A stretch of 64,000 nt of DNA from Croceibacterium_A sp035626815 (GTDB taxonomy: Bacteria; Pseudomonadota; Alphaproteobacteria; Sphingomonadales; Sphingomonadaceae): NCBI GenBank assembly GCA_035626815.1, contig DASPMY010000057.1:1-64000 (forward strand). The letters are read 5' to 3'. This document shows positions 62,361 through 64,000 of the stretch, piece after piece; position 1 is the first letter of the stretch; each line of letters opens with the position of its first letter. Made by a program: the position numbers and the translations under genes. A model generated the notes under the pieces. It had not been told where the DNA came from and made no database searches. It saw only the letters and a list, made by a program, of their open reading frames with translations.

Positions 62361-62951
62361 ATGAAGGCATTGGCCTTGGCCTTTGCGCTGGCCCTCGCAT
62401 GCGCCTCGCCCATTGCGGCGACTGAGGCGACGGCAGACGACAGCTCCGAAGCGATCATCGCCGCGGCCCAGGCCGCCGAAGCGGCGAACGTGGAGATGCG
62501 CGCCGAGTTCGGCCGGGCATCGCTGAGCGCCGGCCAGTTCCTGTGGAAGGAGGGGCGCGAGGACGAAGCGATCACCCGGGTGGTGGTCGATCTCACGGGC
62601 CAGATGGCCTACGCCTATGGCGGCGAGGAGCTCATCGCCGTGTCGACGATTTCCGGCGGCGTCGACAAGCATCCCTCGCCGATCGGCATCTTCCCCATCG
62701 TCGAGAAGCGGCGCCAGTACTGGTCGCGCAAGTACGACAACGCGCCGATGCCGTTCATGCAGCGGATCGATGAATATGGCGTCGCGCTCCATGCCGGCCA
62801 CGTGACCGGTCGCCCGGCGTCGCACGGGTGCGTGCGGCTGCCGCGCGCATTCGCCGCCCGGCTGTTCACGGCGACCGAGATCGGCACGCCGGTGCTGATG
62901 GGCAAGCCGGCCATCCTGGTGGAGCTGCGCGGGCAAGGCTACGACGTCTGA
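62361..62951 (+). CDS. L,D-transpeptidase family protein (YkuD)
   Basis: 196 residues. A signal peptide of about 22 residues (LALAFALALACASPIAA) directs it to the periplasm. The YkuD domain begins about residue 75 (RVVVDLTGQMAYAYGGEELIAVSTISGG) and carries the catalytic motif SHGCVRLP with the Cys and upstream His (ALHAGHVTG). Such enzymes form 3-3 peptidoglycan cross-links or attach lipoproteins; which reaction applies is unknown. It lies between ugd and tRNA-Thr. Confidence 0.92.
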   Translation: MKALALAFALALACASPIAATEATADDSSEAIIAAAQAAEAANVEMRAEFGRASLSAGQFLWKEGREDEAITRVVVDLTGQMAYAYGGEELIAVSTISGGVDKHPSPIGIFPIVEKRRQYWSRKYDNAPMPFMQRIDEYGVALHAGHVTGRPASHGCVRLPRAFAARLFTATEIGTPVLMGKPAILVELRGQGYDV

Positions 62952-62973
62952 GGCCGTTGGCGCCGGTCCGCGA

Positions 62974-63049
62974 TGGTGCCGGTTGAGGGACTCGAACCCC
63001 CGACCTTCGGTTTACAAAACCGCTGCTCTACCAACTGAGCTAAACCGGC
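62974..63049 (-). tRNA. tRNA-Thr (anticodon TGT)
   Basis: A 76-base cloverleaf on the minus strand with encoded CCA. The acceptor GCCGGTT pairs with AACCGGC. The anticodon loop TTTGTAA gives TGT, read as UGU for Thr ACA. The T loop is TTCGAGT. The first anticodon-stem pair is a G-A mismatch, common in alphaproteobacterial tRNA-Thr(TGT). It lies 17 bases downstream of the stop of the adjoining minus-strand gene. Confidence 0.97.
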
Positions 63050-63066
63050 GCCCGATGAGCTTTGCG

Positions 63067-63948
63067 TTAAGCGACGCCGAACGTCCAGCCCTCGGTGGCG
63101 GCGACGGAGCGGGTCATGCCGTCCGGCTGCCATAGCTCCGGGCGGGCGGCGTTGGCCCGCAGCCACGCCGCGGCGAGAAGCGCGTCGGCGCGGTGGTCGT
63201 CGAGCGCGCCGCGTCCGCGGACGGACGAGCTGCCCAACGCTGCGAGCGCGGCGTTCAGCTCTTCATAGCTGCGCATCTTGCTGCGCGAGGCCGCGCGACC
63301 GGCCGCCATCGCCGCGATGGCGGTGTAGATCTCGACCACCACGGAGCCGCGCGGCGGCAGCGGGTCGACGGGCCACACCGGCAGTCGCCCGTCGAGCCGG
63401 CGGAGCACGCGCATCCCCGTCAGGCTCGACTTGCCGACTTGCGCCGCGCCGACGAGGTTGAAGTTGCTGTAGGGCTTGCAGCCCATTCGCTCCTGCGCCT
63501 GCTCGGTGACGCGGAAGCGGCCGCGGCGATGGGTGGCGTCGCGATGGTGGAATCGCTCCCCCTCGCGGCCACCGTGGCGGCGAAAATAGCGGCTCGCCTC
63601 GAGGTGATCGACGAACGCGGTCGCGGCCAGATGCGGGTCGTCGCGGCAGGTCTCGTCGACCAGCGCCCACAGCGCCCTGGCATCGGGCGGACTTGCGCTC
63701 CACCCGGGAAAGAACGCGCCGCAATCGGCGAACGGGAGCGAGATGCCAAGGTCCAGCCCGACCAGCGTGTCGGTGGGCAAGGCGTGGAGCAACCACTCGA
63801 CGATCTCACGGCGAGACCAGCGCTGGCCCGGCGCAACCAGCGCCGGCGCGGAGGGCCCGGCGCCGCAGATCGCCACCGCGATGCCCTTGTGCCGCTCGCC
63901 GGCGGCGCCCGACCAATCGATCGCCGCGAAATGCGCGAAGCGGCTCAA
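63067..63948 (-). CDS. Uncharacterised protein, RNase-H-like fold possible
   Basis: 293 residues starting at TTG 63948, within a TTGA overlap with the stop of an upstream frame. The start MSRFAHFAAIDWSGAAGERHKGIAVA suggests a beta-hairpin with an Asp (IDWSGA) as in RNase-H/actin-like folds, and VGLDLGISLPF carries a second conserved-looking Asp. A third acidic site could be DDHRADALLAAAW near the C-terminus. That order of acidic residues is DUF429-like. Catalysis and substrate are not known. Confidence 0.7.
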   Translation of the reverse strand: MSRFAHFAAIDWSGAAGERHKGIAVAICGAGPSAPALVAPGQRWSRREIVEWLLHALPTDTLVGLDLGISLPFADCGAFFPGWSASPPDARALWALVDETCRDDPHLAATAFVDHLEASRYFRRHGGREGERFHHRDATHRRGRFRVTEQAQERMGCKPYSNFNLVGAAQVGKSSLTGMRVLRRLDGRLPVWPVDPLPPRGSVVVEIYTAIAAMAAGRAASRSKMRSYEELNAALAALGSSSVRGRGALDDHRADALLAAAWLRANAARPELWQPDGMTRSVAATEGWTFGVA

Positions 63949-64000
63949 GACCGCGGGCAGCTGCCCGCGGCGGGCTGCCAGCCGGCGCTTTCCGCCGCGA
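63945..64000 (-). CDS. Possible 3-prime end of a gene continuing beyond the window
   Basis: Eighteen in-frame codons (AAESAGWQPAAGSCPRS) run from the window edge to TGA at 63947-63945, overlapping the TTG start of the downstream gene. The overlap pattern matches other gene pairs here, so it is probably the C-terminus of a real co-transcribed gene, but the fragment is too short to identify. Confidence 0.35.
   Translation of the reverse strand, partial: AAESAGWQPAAGSCPRS
63951..63970. repeat. Perfect 20-bp palindrome
   Basis: CCGCGGGCAG (63951-63960) is followed directly by its reverse complement CTGCCCGCGG (63961-63970). It lies within the possible end of the upstream frame, 3 bases before the TTG start of the minus-strand gene at 63948. 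Confidence 0.7.

Overview
The window is high-GC chromosomal DNA from an alphaproteobacterium, most likely of the order Sphingomonadales. Support comes from the full dcw (division and cell wall) cluster in alphaproteobacterial order, a 596-residue FtsZ with a long acidic linker, the MraZ type starting GTG within SGYSGQGFSPRG, very GC-rich third codon positions, pervasive ATGA/GTGA stop-start overlaps, and the phosphate, sulfur and glnBA gene sets. I saw no prophage, transposase, integrase, plasmid gene or CRISPR array. It looks like core genome with a few short interspersed repeats.

Layout. 1-5823: a secreted low-complexity protein cut by the window edge, a lipoprotein cytochrome c, DUF983 and CDGSH iron-sulfur proteins, the nitrogen pair glnB-glnA behind a sigma-54-like promoter, argC and an orphan SH3-type protein. 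5867-10634: leucyl aminopeptidase, a DUF4163/DUF3298-like lipoprotein, methionine aminopeptidase, cytochrome c maturation genes ccmA-ccmB, and pterin dehydratase. 10635-11048 is gene-free and carries short repeats. 11049-14574 is a phosphate block: phoR, phoB, a PhoU-like DUF47 protein and a Pit-type transporter, with Pho boxes before phoB and before the DUF47 gene. 14571-19818: S9 peptidase, AlkA glycosylase, ferredoxin, cysteine synthase, and a membrane protein plus lipoprotein pair.

20103-39201 is the dcw cluster: mraZ, rsmH, ftsL, ftsI, murE, murF, mraY, murD, ftsW, murG, murC, murB, ddl, ftsQ, ftsA, ftsZ. Most neighbours overlap by 1-4 bases. The tight packing breaks at murB/ddl, where an interspersed palindromic repeat lies, and before ftsZ, which probably has its own promoter. 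A five-fold 10-bp periodic CCC array upstream of mraZ is a strong candidate MraZ operator. 39250-47706: a SPOR-domain protein, YbjN protein, proC, Bax inhibitor-1 family protein, a polyproline lipoprotein, tRNA-Ala, obgE, proB and an SDR protein.

47708-51942 is a minus-strand operon of a membrane GGDEF-EAL protein, a periplasmic cupredoxin-like protein and an outer-membrane beta-barrel. It is the most interesting uncharacterised set in the window. 52049-56138 is the assimilatory sulfur operon (cobA, DUF2849, cysI, DUF934, cysH), with a second copy of the palindromic repeat inside it. 56207-63948: an MscS channel, metC, sseA, a Pro-rich membrane protein, queF, ugd, an L,D-transpeptidase, tRNA-Thr and an uncharacterised protein with a TTG start.

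All functional calls come from reading motifs and domain order by eye. No database search was possible.
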